From NCBI GenBank assembly GCA_044229535.1, contig JBGASU010000001.1, positions 1,364,001-1,428,000 of the forward strand: a DNA stretch of 64,000 nucleotides. Direction: 5' to 3'. Numbering within the stretch: position 1 is the stretch's first letter; every line of letters begins with the position of its first letter. Below the pieces are notes generated by a model, which had not been told where the DNA came from, searched no databases, and saw only the letters and a list, made by a program, of their open reading frames with translations. Both the position numbers and the translations under genes were made by a program. This document shows, piece by piece, positions 1-7,720 of the stretch. This DNA comes from CAZLFQ01 sp044229535. Lineage in GTDB: Bacteria; Pseudomonadota; Alphaproteobacteria; Rickettsiales; Midichloriaceae.

Positions 1-1
1 C

Positions 2-181
2 GGTGATACAGTTATGGTTATTAAAGATCTGAAAATAAAAGGATCATCTTCTGCAGTAAAAGCTGGAACTAAGGTTAAAAATATACGTCTCGTTGGTGGT
101 GATCATGACATCGATTGTAAAATCCCAGGCATGGGTGCGATGGGTCTGAAGTCAGAATTCGTAAGAAAAGTTTTAGATTAA
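2..181 (+). CDS. phnA: PhnA/YjdM family protein, C-terminal part (cut by window start)
   Basis: Only the last 59 codons are present. The translation has the C-terminal PhnA-domain pattern: a VIKDLK-like strand, then KAGTKVKNIRLV, GDHDIDCKI and a final GAMGLKSEFV. This family (YjdM in E. coli) was named from the phosphonate operon region, but its biochemical role is uncertain and it is widely kept in genomes lacking phosphonate genes. The N-terminal zinc-ribbon part expected in the family lies outside the window. The next gene is convergent on the opposite strand. Confidence 0.85.
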   Translation, partial: GDTVMVIKDLKIKGSSSAVKAGTKVKNIRLVGGDHDIDCKIPGMGAMGLKSEFVRKVLD

Positions 182-234
182 GTGAATCTCACAAAACAAT
201 CATTAACTGTAACACAATTCCTTTTTCGCTTGAA

Positions 235-1854
235 TTACATTCTCATCAATACAGGTCTAATTTCATTGTGTTTTGCCACATAGTTGCTAAAGCAAATAAA
301 GCCAAGATCGTTGCCTTGAGTTCTGGCGACATCAATAATCCTCTGAGTTTCATCTATCCCAAAAACATTGCTTAGTGCGGAATATACCTCTCTTTCACCT
401 TGAAAATAGCGGCCGAGTAATCGAGCATCCTGATTGCATTTAATCTCAAAAACAGGTTCACCTGATTTACCTCCTTTGTCTAGGTATTTGATTTTTCCAG
501 ATTGTTTGATGATTCCATGTTCCAGTGCGCTCTCAAATGCTCTAAATTCATTGCCGCAATCGAGCGCTGTTATGACGCCCCAAATATTGCCTTGTAATGC
601 AGTGCCACACAGAGGGACTATTTGATGTTTTGGATTCACAGAATTTGAGAACATTTTTCTTACTTCTTTAATCACCACATCAACACTTTGTTTAGTAGAT
701 TTAGATTCTGGATGCTTAGATTGTTTCTTCTGTCGCGATACGGTTGCAGCTCCTGTAGATTCTATGTATCCAAACCCAAAATTGTTCGTAGATGAACTGG
801 ATGAAGTTTGCCACGTAGAAGACTTTTGGGCAACTTTTTCTTCTGGTTTTACTGGTGCAGAAGCTGCTTCTTGATTTCTTTGTTCCTCTAAAATCTTAAG
901 CAAAATTCTGGGTGGAAGGCCACCTGTATTTTTACTTGATTGGACTGGCTTGGAGAACAATGCTTTAAATGGGTCTCTAATATCTACAATGAAACCAAAC
1001 CTTGCCATTAATAGTATGGTCATATCGACAAAGATCTTACCCAATGTAAAACTTGCTTCATCTAAAACAAGTTTAGGAAAAAATGCGTGTTTATTACTTA
1101 CAAGAATAGCTGAAGGAGGAAGTTTTGACGTGTCAAGATAGATTCCCGCTTTGTCGCGTCGTAGTAATGCTTGTTCATCCCATATTATCTGACGCAAAAG
1201 AGCGTTTAAAAGTATGTATGGCAAGCCGTACTCGATAAATATAGTCGAAGCAAAATTTCTAAGACTATACATCGCATTACGACCTAAATAGTCGATAGGA
1301 TTAAAAGTCGTGGTAGGAGAAATAATGTCCATACCCCTAAAGAAATTGCCGAACACATAAGGCATTAAATATGCAGCACATATCCTTACAATCTCTGCAA
1401 TTAATAGCTCTACAGCTTCATAACCCAGTGTGTCCATTATATAGAAAGAACTTAAACTGATTGCAGTTGAAGCCAGCACTCTAGTTGACCATCTCCAATT
1501 CTTTGAGTAAATATGATTTTGCGCACTTATTGTGGCTAGGTTAAGTACCCGATAGATTGCGCCAATTGCGAACATTAAAGTTGCGCTCGATAAAAGTGAA
1601 GCTACTTCAAAAGTTCCATCTAAATACATTGCTGATATAGAGTTAATATAAGGATTTAGAGGATGGCTAGATGGATATTTTTGCAAAGTATCTAAATAAG
1701 CTTGTTCGAATTGACTTCGATTAAACACACTATTGATATTACTTTTTAAAAATCCTACAAACCCTAGCTGATTACCTTTTTGAATAAGAGTTGAATCTGT
1801 TAAAAAGCCAGACCAACTTGATTCAAAAGTTACTACACCAATATCTTGTTTCAT
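235..1854 (-). CDS. Hypothetical multi-pass membrane protein, 539 aa
   Basis: No family is recognised. The N-terminal 300 residues hold about five hydrophobic segments (roughly residues 80-105, 125-143, 148-168, 200-220 and 268-290). A low-complexity Ser/Thr/Gln/Lys linker follows around 345-390. A soluble C-terminal region (about 395-539) contains two short Gly/Asn-rich stretches. The start at 1854 is supported by a GGGAGGG ribosome site 8-14 bases upstream and by an extended -10 element (TGGTATAAT read on this strand). The membrane half plus soluble tail suggests an envelope protein; a secreted membrane effector is also possible. It appears monocistronic. Confidence 0.6.
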   Translation of the reverse strand: MKQDIGVVTFESSWSGFLTDSTLIQKGNQLGFVGFLKSNINSVFNRSQFEQAYLDTLQKYPSSHPLNPYINSISAMYLDGTFEVASLLSSATLMFAIGAIYRVLNLATISAQNHIYSKNWRWSTRVLASTAISLSSFYIMDTLGYEAVELLIAEIVRICAAYLMPYVFGNFFRGMDIISPTTTFNPIDYLGRNAMYSLRNFASTIFIEYGLPYILLNALLRQIIWDEQALLRRDKAGIYLDTSKLPPSAILVSNKHAFFPKLVLDEASFTLGKIFVDMTILLMARFGFIVDIRDPFKALFSKPVQSSKNTGGLPPRILLKILEEQRNQEAASAPVKPEEKVAQKSSTWQTSSSSSTNNFGFGYIESTGAATVSRQKKQSKHPESKSTKQSVDVVIKEVRKMFSNSVNPKHQIVPLCGTALQGNIWGVITALDCGNEFRAFESALEHGIIKQSGKIKYLDKGGKSGEPVFEIKCNQDARLLGRYFQGEREVYSALSNVFGIDETQRIIDVARTQGNDLGFICFSNYVAKHNEIRPVLMRM

Positions 1855-1892
1855 AGACGCGCCCTCCCAAATGCGAGGGACTAATTATACCA
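1855..1892 (-). promoter_or_regulatory. Extended -10 promoter and hairpin-embedded ribosome site for the 539-aa gene
   Basis: Read on the minus strand, an extended -10 (TGGTATAAT) occupies 1884-1892 with only a weak -35. Downstream, CCCTC and GAGGG can pair across an 8-base loop, so part of the GGGAGGG ribosome site 8-14 bases from the ATG could be hidden in a stem. The elements are visible; the regulatory consequence is inference. The rest of the stretch to 2084 shows nothing recognisable. Confidence 0.4.
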
Positions 1893-2084
1893 TAAACATC
1901 TCGAAAATACAGCTATTTATGATATAGGTATTGATTGTAAAATTTCTCGGCGCACACTTTGCTAAGTTTTTGTAAAATTGATGCCGATCTTTTTGATTTT
2001 AAATAGACTACATAATATTTTTCTTTTAAGTTTTTAGAAGAGTCACTTCTTATTAAGTAATATATCTATTTATGAGTGTGTTAT

Positions 2085-2489
2085 ATGAGCTTTATCAAAG
2101 AATTTAAAGAATTTGCAATGCGCGGCAATGTTGTGGACATGGCTGTAGGTATAATTATTGGCGCAGCATTTGGTAAAATAGTGTCTGCTATGGTTGATGG
2201 GGTATTAATGCCACCAATTGGTCTGTTAATTGGTGGTGTAGATTTTTCTAAGCTATCAATTGTTTTAAAGGAAGCTTCAGATGGAACTGCTGCTGTGACT
2301 TTGAAATATGGTGTGTTTATTCAAAGCGTGGTTGATTTTACAATAATTGCGTTCGCAATATTTTTAGCAATAAAAGCTTTGAATACATTAAAGCGCAGTG
2401 AAGAGCAAAAACCTCTGGAAAAACCAGCTCCAACTCAGGAAGTTATATTGCTGAAAGAGATTAGAGATTTGTTAGCTAAGAAAAATTAA
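2085..2489 (+). CDS. mscL: Large-conductance mechanosensitive channel MscL
   Basis: MscL forms a homopentameric inner-membrane pore that opens under membrane tension to release solutes during osmotic downshock. The N-terminus (MSFIKEFKEFAMRGNVVDMA) carries the conserved amphipathic S1 helix and the start of TM1; the GIIIGAAFGKIV pore helix follows. TM2 lies at about residues 75-98, and the C-terminal bundle ends in LLKEIRDLLAKK. Length, 134 aa, is typical. The ATG at 2085 is preferred over the GTG at 2076, which would add three residues before the conserved MSF start. sodC follows after 13 bases, so the two may be co-transcribed. Confidence 0.95.
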   Translation: MSFIKEFKEFAMRGNVVDMAVGIIIGAAFGKIVSAMVDGVLMPPIGLLIGGVDFSKLSIVLKEASDGTAAVTLKYGVFIQSVVDFTIIAFAIFLAIKALNTLKRSEEQKPLEKPAPTQEVILLKEIRDLLAKKN

Positions 2490-2502
2490 TATAAGGTAAA
2501 AT

Positions 2503-3033
2503 ATGAAAAATATTATGTTTAGTTTGCCTATAATTGCATTGGCATTAAGCGCTAATGCAGCGAGTGAAATAGGAGAGAAAGCAGTCAGTAAAATTATTGA
2601 TAATAAAGGTAAAGAAATTGGTGTTGCTCACTATACTCAAGGTAATGAAGGTGTTTTAATTGAAATTAAAATCTCTGGATTAAAGCCTGGGAAGCACGGC
2701 ATGCACTTTCACGAAGTTGGTACGTGCGAAGATCATGATCATTTCCAAATGGCCAAAGGTCATATTATGCCAACAGGAAAGCCACATGGCTACCTTCACC
2801 CAGAAGGGCCACACGAGGGAAATTTACCGAATTTAATAGTGCCCAAAAATGGCTCTGTCAGTGTCGAGTTATATACAGATTTAATTTCAATAAGCGGTCG
2901 TGGTGATAAACCATCGCTTCTTGATGATGATGGATCGGTTCTAATGATCCATGCAAAGCCTGATGATCATCTATCTCAGCCAATAGGCGGTTCAGGAGAA
3001 AGAATTGCCTGTGGTGTAGTGGCAAATAATTAG
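2503..3033 (+). CDS. sodC: Cu/Zn superoxide dismutase, periplasmic
   Basis: The enzyme dismutates superoxide to hydrogen peroxide and oxygen in the periplasm. A signal peptide is visible (hydrophobic MFSLPIIALALSANA, cleavage after about residue 19). Metal-ligand motifs are present: MHFHEVGTC with the two copper histidines and the first disulfide cysteine, a His/Asp-rich zinc loop around PHGYLHPEGPHEGNLPN, a late MIHAKPDD histidine, and GGSGERIACGVV with the second cysteine and the conserved arginine. Length, 176 aa, matches bacterial SodC. In host-associated bacteria it commonly protects against extracellular superoxide. It sits between mscL and a DUF1003 gene with short gaps. Confidence 0.95.
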   Translation: MKNIMFSLPIIALALSANAASEIGEKAVSKIIDNKGKEIGVAHYTQGNEGVLIEIKISGLKPGKHGMHFHEVGTCEDHDHFQMAKGHIMPTGKPHGYLHPEGPHEGNLPNLIVPKNGSVSVELYTDLISISGRGDKPSLLDDDGSVLMIHAKPDDHLSQPIGGSGERIACGVVANN

Positions 3034-3044
3034 ATGTTACTTTG

Positions 3045-3506
3045 ATGCAAATAAATAAAGCTTCATATAGTTTGTTATATAAATTACGAAAGAAAAAGCC
3101 TGCTCACCAAAAAGTTAGTTGGGTTGGTAGTACTGTTGGTCAAAAGATTTCAGATAAAGTAACGGATATTGTTGGCTCTTGGAAATTCATAATCACTCAG
3201 TCCATAATTTTATTCTTTTGGATACTGTTGAATTTGTGGGCGTGGATGGAGGCTTGGGATCCATATCCTTTTATTCTACTTAACCTAGTTCTTTCTTTCC
3301 AAGCAGCGTTTACAGCCCCAATAATTATGATGAGTCAAAATCGTCAAAATGAAATGGATAGAAGACGTGCGGAAAACGATTATCACATTAATGTTAAAGC
3401 CGAGCTAGAGATTGAGCATCTGCAAGAAAAAATAGATGAGCTCCGCAATAAAGAAATTAAGCAAATCATAGAGACACTTGAGTTGCTGAAGAAAAAGGTT
3501 AAATAG
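3045..3506 (+). CDS. DUF1003 family membrane protein
   Basis: The sequence has the DUF1003 layout: a charged N-terminus, a WKFII..Q first hydrophobic segment, a WAWMEAWDPYPFILLNL connector with the family's conserved D-x-x-P-F, then a second membrane segment and FTAPIIMMSQNRQ. A charged coiled-coil tail (about residues 105-153) begins with NEMDRRRAENDY. The family is an uncharacterised two-helix inner-membrane protein. The ATG at 3045 is preferred over the TTG at 3042. It follows sodC by 11 bases and is probably in the same transcript. Confidence 0.85.
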   Translation: MQINKASYSLLYKLRKKKPAHQKVSWVGSTVGQKISDKVTDIVGSWKFIITQSIILFFWILLNLWAWMEAWDPYPFILLNLVLSFQAAFTAPIIMMSQNRQNEMDRRRAENDYHINVKAELEIEHLQEKIDELRNKEIKQIIETLELLKKKVK

Positions 3507-3573
3507 CAGGAATAGACACAAGCTGCACAACATGATATATTGCGCGGTCTTATAACATAACAAAGAGAAAAAA

Positions 3574-3783
3574 ATGAAGGGTCATAATTCTAAAAAAGGC
3601 GTGGGTGATAATGCTGCTAACCTTACAAGTACTGCCCTAGGAACTATAGGTGCGACAATCCTAGATGGCGGCAAAGCTGCAGTTAATGGTGTTAAGACAG
3701 TTGTGAATAGTATTGTATGGTTTGGCGCAACATTCGCAGAGGGTTTAAGGAATGTAAATGGTAATTATATGATCGGCAATTAA
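3574..3783 (+). CDS. Small hypothetical protein, 69 aa
   Basis: A 69-residue reading frame is preceded by an AAAGAG ribosome site. The central part (about residues 15-55) is rich in Gly, Ala and Val and could form an amphipathic or membrane helix. No family is recognised. Its TAA overlaps the stop of the convergent pyrF gene inside a TTAA palindrome. A real gene is likely given the start context. Confidence 0.5.
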   Translation: MKGHNSKKGVGDNAANLTSTALGTIGATILDGGKAAVNGVKTVVNSIVWFGATFAEGLRNVNGNYMIGN

Positions 3784-4562
3784 GCCGCCCTTAAAGTCGC
3801 GTTATATTGCTTTGCGGATTGATTTGGAGAAGAGGAATAAATAATGCTTCTTCCAACATTCACAATAGTTCTGTTGCCAAATAGCTCAATGTGTAGGTCT
3901 GCACTTCCTTCTTGTTGCCCAACTCCTGGAACAAGAACTACTTGATCTTTTAATATGTTGCAGACTTTATTAATTTCCTCTGGTCTTAAGTGATTTGACT
4001 TTGATATTGCGCCGATTACAGCGCCATCGATATTGCTTTCAGCCACTTCTTTTGCAAGGAACTCGTAAAGCGGCAAGCCATCTATCATTGCGGTTTTGAT
4101 TTTTTCATACTCAGGATTGGACATTAAAACTAAAGCAATAATCCCAATGCCAATTTTCTCAGCCTGAGCTGCGGCTTCTTTCGTATTGCCTGGGAATGGG
4201 CTAAAAGTTACTGCATCAAAACCTTCCATCTTTGCCTGATATAAACCAGCATGATTGCTTGAGCCAAGATCAGAAAGTTTTGCGTCATCAATAGCTACCA
4301 TCCCATAGTTATGAATCTTGTCAACCAATCGCTTGGTTTCTGATCTGCTCAAGTCTTTGATAAAATTTCTGTTAATTTTAATCGCTGCCGCATAATGAAA
4401 TACTTGATCAACTATGCTTAAGCACCAATCAAGTTTACTAAAATTTTCTGGAATTGTTTGACCGTCTCTTTGACCAAATTCAGTTGGATCTAAACCTACG
4501 CATAGCAATGTGTTTTTTCTTTGTGTGGCTTGTGCCCATTTTTTTCTAAATGATATGTTCAT
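3780..4562 (-). CDS. pyrF: Orotidine 5'-phosphate decarboxylase
   Basis: This enzyme decarboxylates OMP to UMP, the last step of de novo pyrimidine synthesis. Conserved parts are LLCVGLDPT near the N-terminus, an AIKINRNF strand, and the catalytic D-x-K-x-x-D array seen as DDAKLSDLG around residues 97-105. A phosphate-binding region VPGVG and a final NVGRSIIYS complete the barrel. Length, 260 aa, fits the family. It is the last gene of a tight cluster and shares one base with pyrE (stop/start overlap). Confidence 0.9.
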   Translation of the reverse strand: MNISFRKKWAQATQRKNTLLCVGLDPTEFGQRDGQTIPENFSKLDWCLSIVDQVFHYAAAIKINRNFIKDLSRSETKRLVDKIHNYGMVAIDDAKLSDLGSSNHAGLYQAKMEGFDAVTFSPFPGNTKEAAAQAEKIGIGIIALVLMSNPEYEKIKTAMIDGLPLYEFLAKEVAESNIDGAVIGAISKSNHLRPEEINKVCNILKDQVVLVPGVGQQEGSADLHIELFGNRTIVNVGRSIIYSSSPNQSAKQYNATLRAA

Positions 4563-5167
4563 TATGCGGCTCTCTTTTGGTTAATCAGAGGTGTTATATT
4601 TTCTAAATCAGACATTGCATATAGAGGGCAAAGTCCTGCAAAGCTATCGTTCAGCGCTTGTTTGTTGAGATGTCTGTTTGTTAAAGTGATTGCGGCAACA
4701 ACATCCACGTCAGCTTCTTTGAGTTTACCAATAAATTCGCGAAGCGATGTTCCAGTGGTCGTTACATCTTCAATTACCACAACTTTTTTACCAAATGGCA
4801 AACCTATGAAATGGGAATCCTTTATATCGCCATGAATCTTTGGTTTGCCTCGTCCCATAGCTAAAACATGGGATCCAGATTTGTAATCAGAGCTTAGCTT
4901 GGCCATTTTAAAGCTAGTGACAATACCAAGTTTTGTTGCGCCTTCTGGAACGCCAATCACACAATCTGCAGCAAGGTTTTTATCCTTTAAGTAGCTAATT
5001 AAGAAATCAGAAAGTTGATCTGTATTATATACATCCTCCGTAGCTACACGCCAGTTGACATATACATTAGATTTTTGCCCAGACTTTAAAGTGAATGGGG
5101 TATCACTGAATTTAACAATATTATTTTGTACAATAAAATTATGAAATTGGTCTGAGTTGAAGGTCAT
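4562..5167 (-). CDS. pyrE: Orotate phosphoribosyltransferase (first copy)
   Basis: OPRT joins orotate to PRPP to give OMP. The PRPP-binding signature is present as VVVIEDVTTTGTSL at about residues 125-138. The N-terminus has FTLKSGQKSNVYVNWR, matching the substrate loop of OPRT, and length (201 aa) is normal. It overlaps the upstream pyrD by 29 bases and touches pyrF, so the three are probably translated from one message. A second, clearly different OPRT gene lies at 46024-46632; this copy is the one inside the pyrimidine cluster. Confidence 0.85.
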   Translation of the reverse strand: MTFNSDQFHNFIVQNNIVKFSDTPFTLKSGQKSNVYVNWRVATEDVYNTDQLSDFLISYLKDKNLAADCVIGVPEGATKLGIVTSFKMAKLSSDYKSGSHVLAMGRGKPKIHGDIKDSHFIGLPFGKKVVVIEDVTTTGTSLREFIGKLKEADVDVVAAITLTNRHLNKQALNDSFAGLCPLYAMSDLENITPLINQKRAA

Positions 5168-5933
5168 TTTTTTCTCCTATAGTTTTCTTTTCTAATATTT
5201 CTTCTTTAATTTGTCTAACCAGTTTTGTTGCTTTAAATGGGTTGAACCATACGGTTGAGAGTGAATAGCCATCTGCTCCAACATTCATGTAATCTTTCGC
5301 ATCTTCTATTCTGTAAATGCCTCCACCAGCAATTATAAATGAGTGAGGCAAAAGTTCTCTAACTTTTTCTAGAAGGGGTAAATTAAATTCTTTTTGTTTT
5401 AATCCGCTAACTCCCCCATTTGTGCTAGGCAATGTGTTAGATAAGTGAAGTTTAGTTATGCCACTATCGTAATAAGATCTAATGTCATTTAATGAAATTT
5501 TTGGAGAAAATTTCATTAATATATTCGGAAATTTATCTACATATTTTTTAAGATGTTGCTTGGTGAAGCACATCCCCCAACTATTTGGGCAGCCTAGATT
5601 TATTTCTAGTTTCGTAGTGTTTGGTAGATAATCATAGATATAATCCCATTCTTGTTCATCCATGCCAACAATAGAAAATACATCGTGTGAGTTTAATAAA
5701 ATGTTTTTAATTCCAGGGTTTCTTAATCCCATTCTATTAACATAACCACCTTCAATTGGTCGCACGGTTTTAAGGGATTGTTTAATTACCCCGGGGCGAA
5801 AATGCAAAGTGTAACTACCTCTTACTGAGGTCGTTACAGGAGTGGATATGTAATTCCCAAATGGAGGGCTGATATAAAGCCTGTGCTTTATATCAGAATT
5901 CGCCTCCAATTTTTTGCAAAGATTAAGCTGCAA
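5139..5933 (-). CDS. pyrD: Dihydroorotate dehydrogenase-like flavoprotein
   Basis: Dihydroorotate dehydrogenase oxidises dihydroorotate to orotate with FMN. FMN-barrel motifs are visible: NRMGLRNPG, LEINLGCPN with the substrate-contacting asparagine, LMKFSPK with the lysine, and a phosphate loop FIIAGGGIYRIEDA. At 264 aa it is shorter than usual and lacks the N-terminal membrane anchor of class 2 enzymes. The class is uncertain because the segment after CPN (SWGMCFTK) is unusual. Position between the synthetase-like gene and pyrE supports a pyrimidine role. Confidence 0.75.
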   Translation of the reverse strand: MQLNLCKKLEANSDIKHRLYISPPFGNYISTPVTTSVRGSYTLHFRPGVIKQSLKTVRPIEGGYVNRMGLRNPGIKNILLNSHDVFSIVGMDEQEWDYIYDYLPNTTKLEINLGCPNSWGMCFTKQHLKKYVDKFPNILMKFSPKISLNDIRSYYDSGITKLHLSNTLPSTNGGVSGLKQKEFNLPLLEKVRELLPHSFIIAGGGIYRIEDAKDYMNVGADGYSLSTVWFNPFKATKLVRQIKEEILEKKTIGEKNDLQLRPIS

Positions 5934-6786
5934 TTTTATGCTCCTCTTGAGTTTTGAAAAAGTTGCTTTTTCTTAGCCCAGAAATGAGTCGAGTGATGCC
6001 AATGCCACCACCATATCTTGGGAAAAAATCATAGCTTAGGAATTGCTTAAGCTCGGCTTCAACCCTCTCTTTGCCAAACTTGTCAAACATTAAAGCCGCG
6101 TACTTTCCATCAGAGATAGTATGGAAAGTTTCTCTCATAATGTCTTTATCTGTTGCTCTTTCAGCAGAGCCGATTGTTTCAACTCCATGAATTAAAACGT
6201 CGATTTTTTTAGCTTTGCCAGTAGAACTATCAACTGCCATGTTCCAGAAAGGTGAGGTGTGTCTTGGGAAGTTTTTTAGCATTACAACATCGCCCATTTC
6301 GTTATATAACTCATCTTCTTCCTTCGCAGAAATTTCCTCTACACTAAACTTTTTCATGGCGTCGGTATACTCAATTTCTCCAAATGCATCTTTAGAACCA
6401 AGACCTAGATATTCGCAAAGTTCTTTCTCAAGAATTAGTAGATCTTTTTGCGTACCTTTAGATTCAAATTCAAACATAGGAAAGATTAAATTATGCCTTC
6501 CAGGAATTGGATTTTTTTCCAATCTATATGAAGTTGAGATACAAAAAAAACCCGGAGATTTCGGGTTTTTTAATAATTCATCCTCAAGCCACATCTGGCC
6601 TGTCTGGGGCAGAGGCCACTTGTTGTTGGCGAATTCATAAACCACTACATTGTTTGGATCTTCGCATGCTGCGAGAATTGAAAGTCTATCTTGAGTATGT
6701 ACTTCTGTGTAATTTTTGGCCAAAAAAAAACCTCTTAACGAGGCTAAAGTTTGGTGATACTCATAGGGTGTGTAAGAAATTGACAT
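5923..6786 (-). CDS. Class II aminoacyl-tRNA-synthetase-like enzyme (AsnA/AspRS catalytic core), 287 aa
   Basis: Only the class II catalytic core is present. Motif 2 is seen as STSYRLEKNPIPGRHNLIFP followed by FEFE (about residues 90-115). Motif 3 is GGGIGITRLISGL near the C-terminus, resembling that of asparagine synthetase AsnA and of the AspRS/AsnRS group. The N-terminal anticodon-binding domain of true AspRS/AsnRS is missing, so tRNA charging is unlikely. Family knowledge suggests adenylation of an aspartate-type carboxylate, as in AsnA or the archaeal AspRS-derived asparagine synthetase. Position at the head of pyrD-pyrE-pyrF is unexplained. A strong AGGAGG ribosome site sits at 6791-6796. 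Two terminator-like hairpins lie inside the frame. Confidence 0.7.
   Translation of the reverse strand: MSISYTPYEYHQTLASLRGFFLAKNYTEVHTQDRLSILAACEDPNNVVVYEFANNKWPLPQTGQMWLEDELLKNPKSPGFFCISTSYRLEKNPIPGRHNLIFPMFEFESKGTQKDLLILEKELCEYLGLGSKDAFGEIEYTDAMKKFSVEEISAKEEDELYNEMGDVVMLKNFPRHTSPFWNMAVDSSTGKAKKIDVLIHGVETIGSAERATDKDIMRETFHTISDGKYAALMFDKFGKERVEAELKQFLSYDFFPRYGGGIGITRLISGLRKSNFFKTQEEHKIAA
6545..6571 (-). terminator. Terminator-like hairpin inside the synthetase-like gene
   Basis: A perfect 10-bp inverted repeat (AAAAAACCCG / CGGGTTTTTT) with a 7-base loop is flanked by T runs on both strands, eight on the transcribed minus strand. It lies about 220 bases into the coding region. It looks like a Rho-independent terminator, but activity when the message is translated is unknown. 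Confidence 0.45.
6722..6743 (-). terminator. Second terminator-like hairpin near the 5' end of the same gene
   Basis: Read on the minus strand, CCTC-GTTAA-GAGG (extendable by weaker A-T and G-T pairs) is followed at once by nine T. It starts about 45 bases after the ATG. Together with the hairpin at 6545-6571 it could attenuate the pyr cluster when translation is poor. Chance in an AT-rich Phe-Phe codon context is the alternative. Confidence 0.35.
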
Positions 6787-6814
6787 TTTTCCTCCTATAA
6801 TTAATACATCAATC

Positions 6815-6849
6815 GGACATCATGTCCAAGGGATAGGCTAACACCCTAT
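6815..6849 (-). promoter_or_regulatory. Palindromic leader of the pyr cluster
   Basis: Two inverted repeats lie between the start of the synthetase-like gene and the divergent gene: GGACAT-C-ATGTCC (6815-6827) and ATAGG-7-CCTAT (6833-6849). The first is nearly a perfect 13-bp palindrome and could be an operator. Both could also fold in the leader RNA just upstream of the AGGAGG ribosome site. No known riboswitch class is recognised. Confidence 0.35.
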
Positions 6850-6886
6850 ATTAGAAACAACAAGAGGTAATTTAAAAATTTAATTC

Positions 6887-6922
6887 TTGAAGAAAGGGAC
6901 AGTCTGAAATATTCTGTTTCAG
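6887..6922 (+). promoter_or_regulatory. Promoter of the coiled-coil/zapA/6S unit
   Basis: TTGAAG (6887-6892), a 17-base spacer and TATTCT (6910-6915) form a plausible sigma-70 promoter. An inverted repeat CTGAAA / TTTCAG (6904-6909 / 6917-6922) brackets the -10 and could be a binding site. The gene start is at 6942. Confidence 0.5.
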
Positions 6923-6941
6923 AACATACATATATTAGAAA

Positions 6942-7214
6942 ATGTCTAGATTAGAACAAGCAAAAGAGGAATTAAGATTGGCGCTTGCACGAATTGAAGA
7001 AGTCGTGTCAAAAAGAATAGAGGAGTTGCAAGCTGAAAATGGAGTATTAAGGACTGAGATTATAAAGTTAAAACAAAAAACTCCTACGACAAGGCGCAAA
7101 GTCCAACCTGAGAAAATGGATTTATTAGAAGAGATAAATTTAGTCAATAAGCAAGTAGCTAATGACGTTGATTTAACTCTTAGTGAACTTAAGAAATTAG
7201 TGAGGCAAGACTGA
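6942..7214 (+). CDS. Small coiled-coil protein upstream of zapA, 90 aa
   Basis: An almost entirely helical, charged protein: residues 3-45 have heptad-like spacing of Leu/Ile with Glu/Lys/Arg, and the C-terminal half is also charged. Alphaproteobacteria often carry a short coiled-coil protein of this kind (DUF4164-like) directly before zapA, so a role with ZapA at the division site is a reasonable inference. The stop and the zapA start overlap by one base (TGATG), indicating translational coupling. No catalytic motif is present. Confidence 0.65.
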   Translation: MSRLEQAKEELRLALARIEEVVSKRIEELQAENGVLRTEIIKLKQKTPTTRRKVQPEKMDLLEEINLVNKQVANDVDLTLSELKKLVRQD

Positions 7215-7510
7215 TGGCCTTAGTAAGTGTAAAATATCGTAGCAACGTTTACCAATTAGTTAGTGATGATGCTGAAAAAATTTGTACGTTAGCTGAGAAA
7301 GTTAATTCAAAAGCTGAAGAGATTGCAAAACAGTCTAAGAATGCAACTGACTCTAAAGTGGCATTTATGTTGGCGCTTATGCTACAAGACGAGCTTGATA
7401 ACGTTGTAGCTAATGCTCAGCCTAATGACACAGAAAAGCTGTTGGCAGATACTTTGTCATATGTAGCAAACTATATAAACCACCTTGCAGATAAGTTTGA
7501 AAAGCGTTAG
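7214..7510 (+). CDS. zapA: Cell division protein ZapA
   Basis: ZapA bundles FtsZ protofilaments at midcell. The 98-residue product has the ZapA pattern: an N-terminal beta segment (VSVKYRSNVYQLVSDD), then a KICTLAEKVNSKAEEI helix and a long C-terminal helix with MLALMLQDELDN. Length and the coupled coiled-coil gene upstream fit alphaproteobacterial zapA loci. 6S RNA begins 10 bases after its stop, an arrangement conserved in this class. ftsZ lies elsewhere in the window (38026-39354). Confidence 0.85.
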   Translation: MALVSVKYRSNVYQLVSDDAEKICTLAEKVNSKAEEIAKQSKNATDSKVAFMLALMLQDELDNVVANAQPNDTEKLLADTLSYVANYINHLADKFEKR

Positions 7511-7520
7511 AATGCCACTC

Positions 7521-7683
7521 GAGATAGGCTCGCTAGCGCGAACTAGGACTTACATGATCTGGGCCTACAAGATACAGAAAAGGAAGCTGTCCCTTGCTGC
7601 GTCCGTGGACTAGTAATATGGTTTCCGCCTTTAACATAAAGGCCCTGTAGATAGAAGATCCGACGGCTAGAGGAGTTTATCTC
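7521..7683 (+). ncRNA. ssrS: 6S RNA (ssrS)
   Basis: Position directly after zapA is the conserved site of 6S RNA in proteobacteria. The ends pair in a long closing stem: GAGATAGGCTC...CTAGC (from 7521) with GCTAG..GAG.TTTATCTC (to 7683), leaving about 163 nt, the usual 6S size. A large internal asymmetric region between the arms is compatible with the open bubble that mimics promoter DNA and binds sigma-70 RNA polymerase. The boundaries are set by the closing stem and may shift by a few bases. The RNA is probably processed from the zapA transcript, since no separate promoter is obvious. Confidence 0.75.
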
Positions 7684-7720
7684 ACTTTATAGCTAGCTCT
7701 TTGTAAAACTGTCATGCGTC

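Noticed and set aside
2076..2084. GTG start for mscL
   Set aside because: Adds three residues before the conserved MSF start and has no better ribosome site.
5923..6786. True asparaginyl- or aspartyl-tRNA synthetase
   Set aside because: The anticodon-binding OB domain is missing and the length is about half that of the tRNA-charging enzymes.
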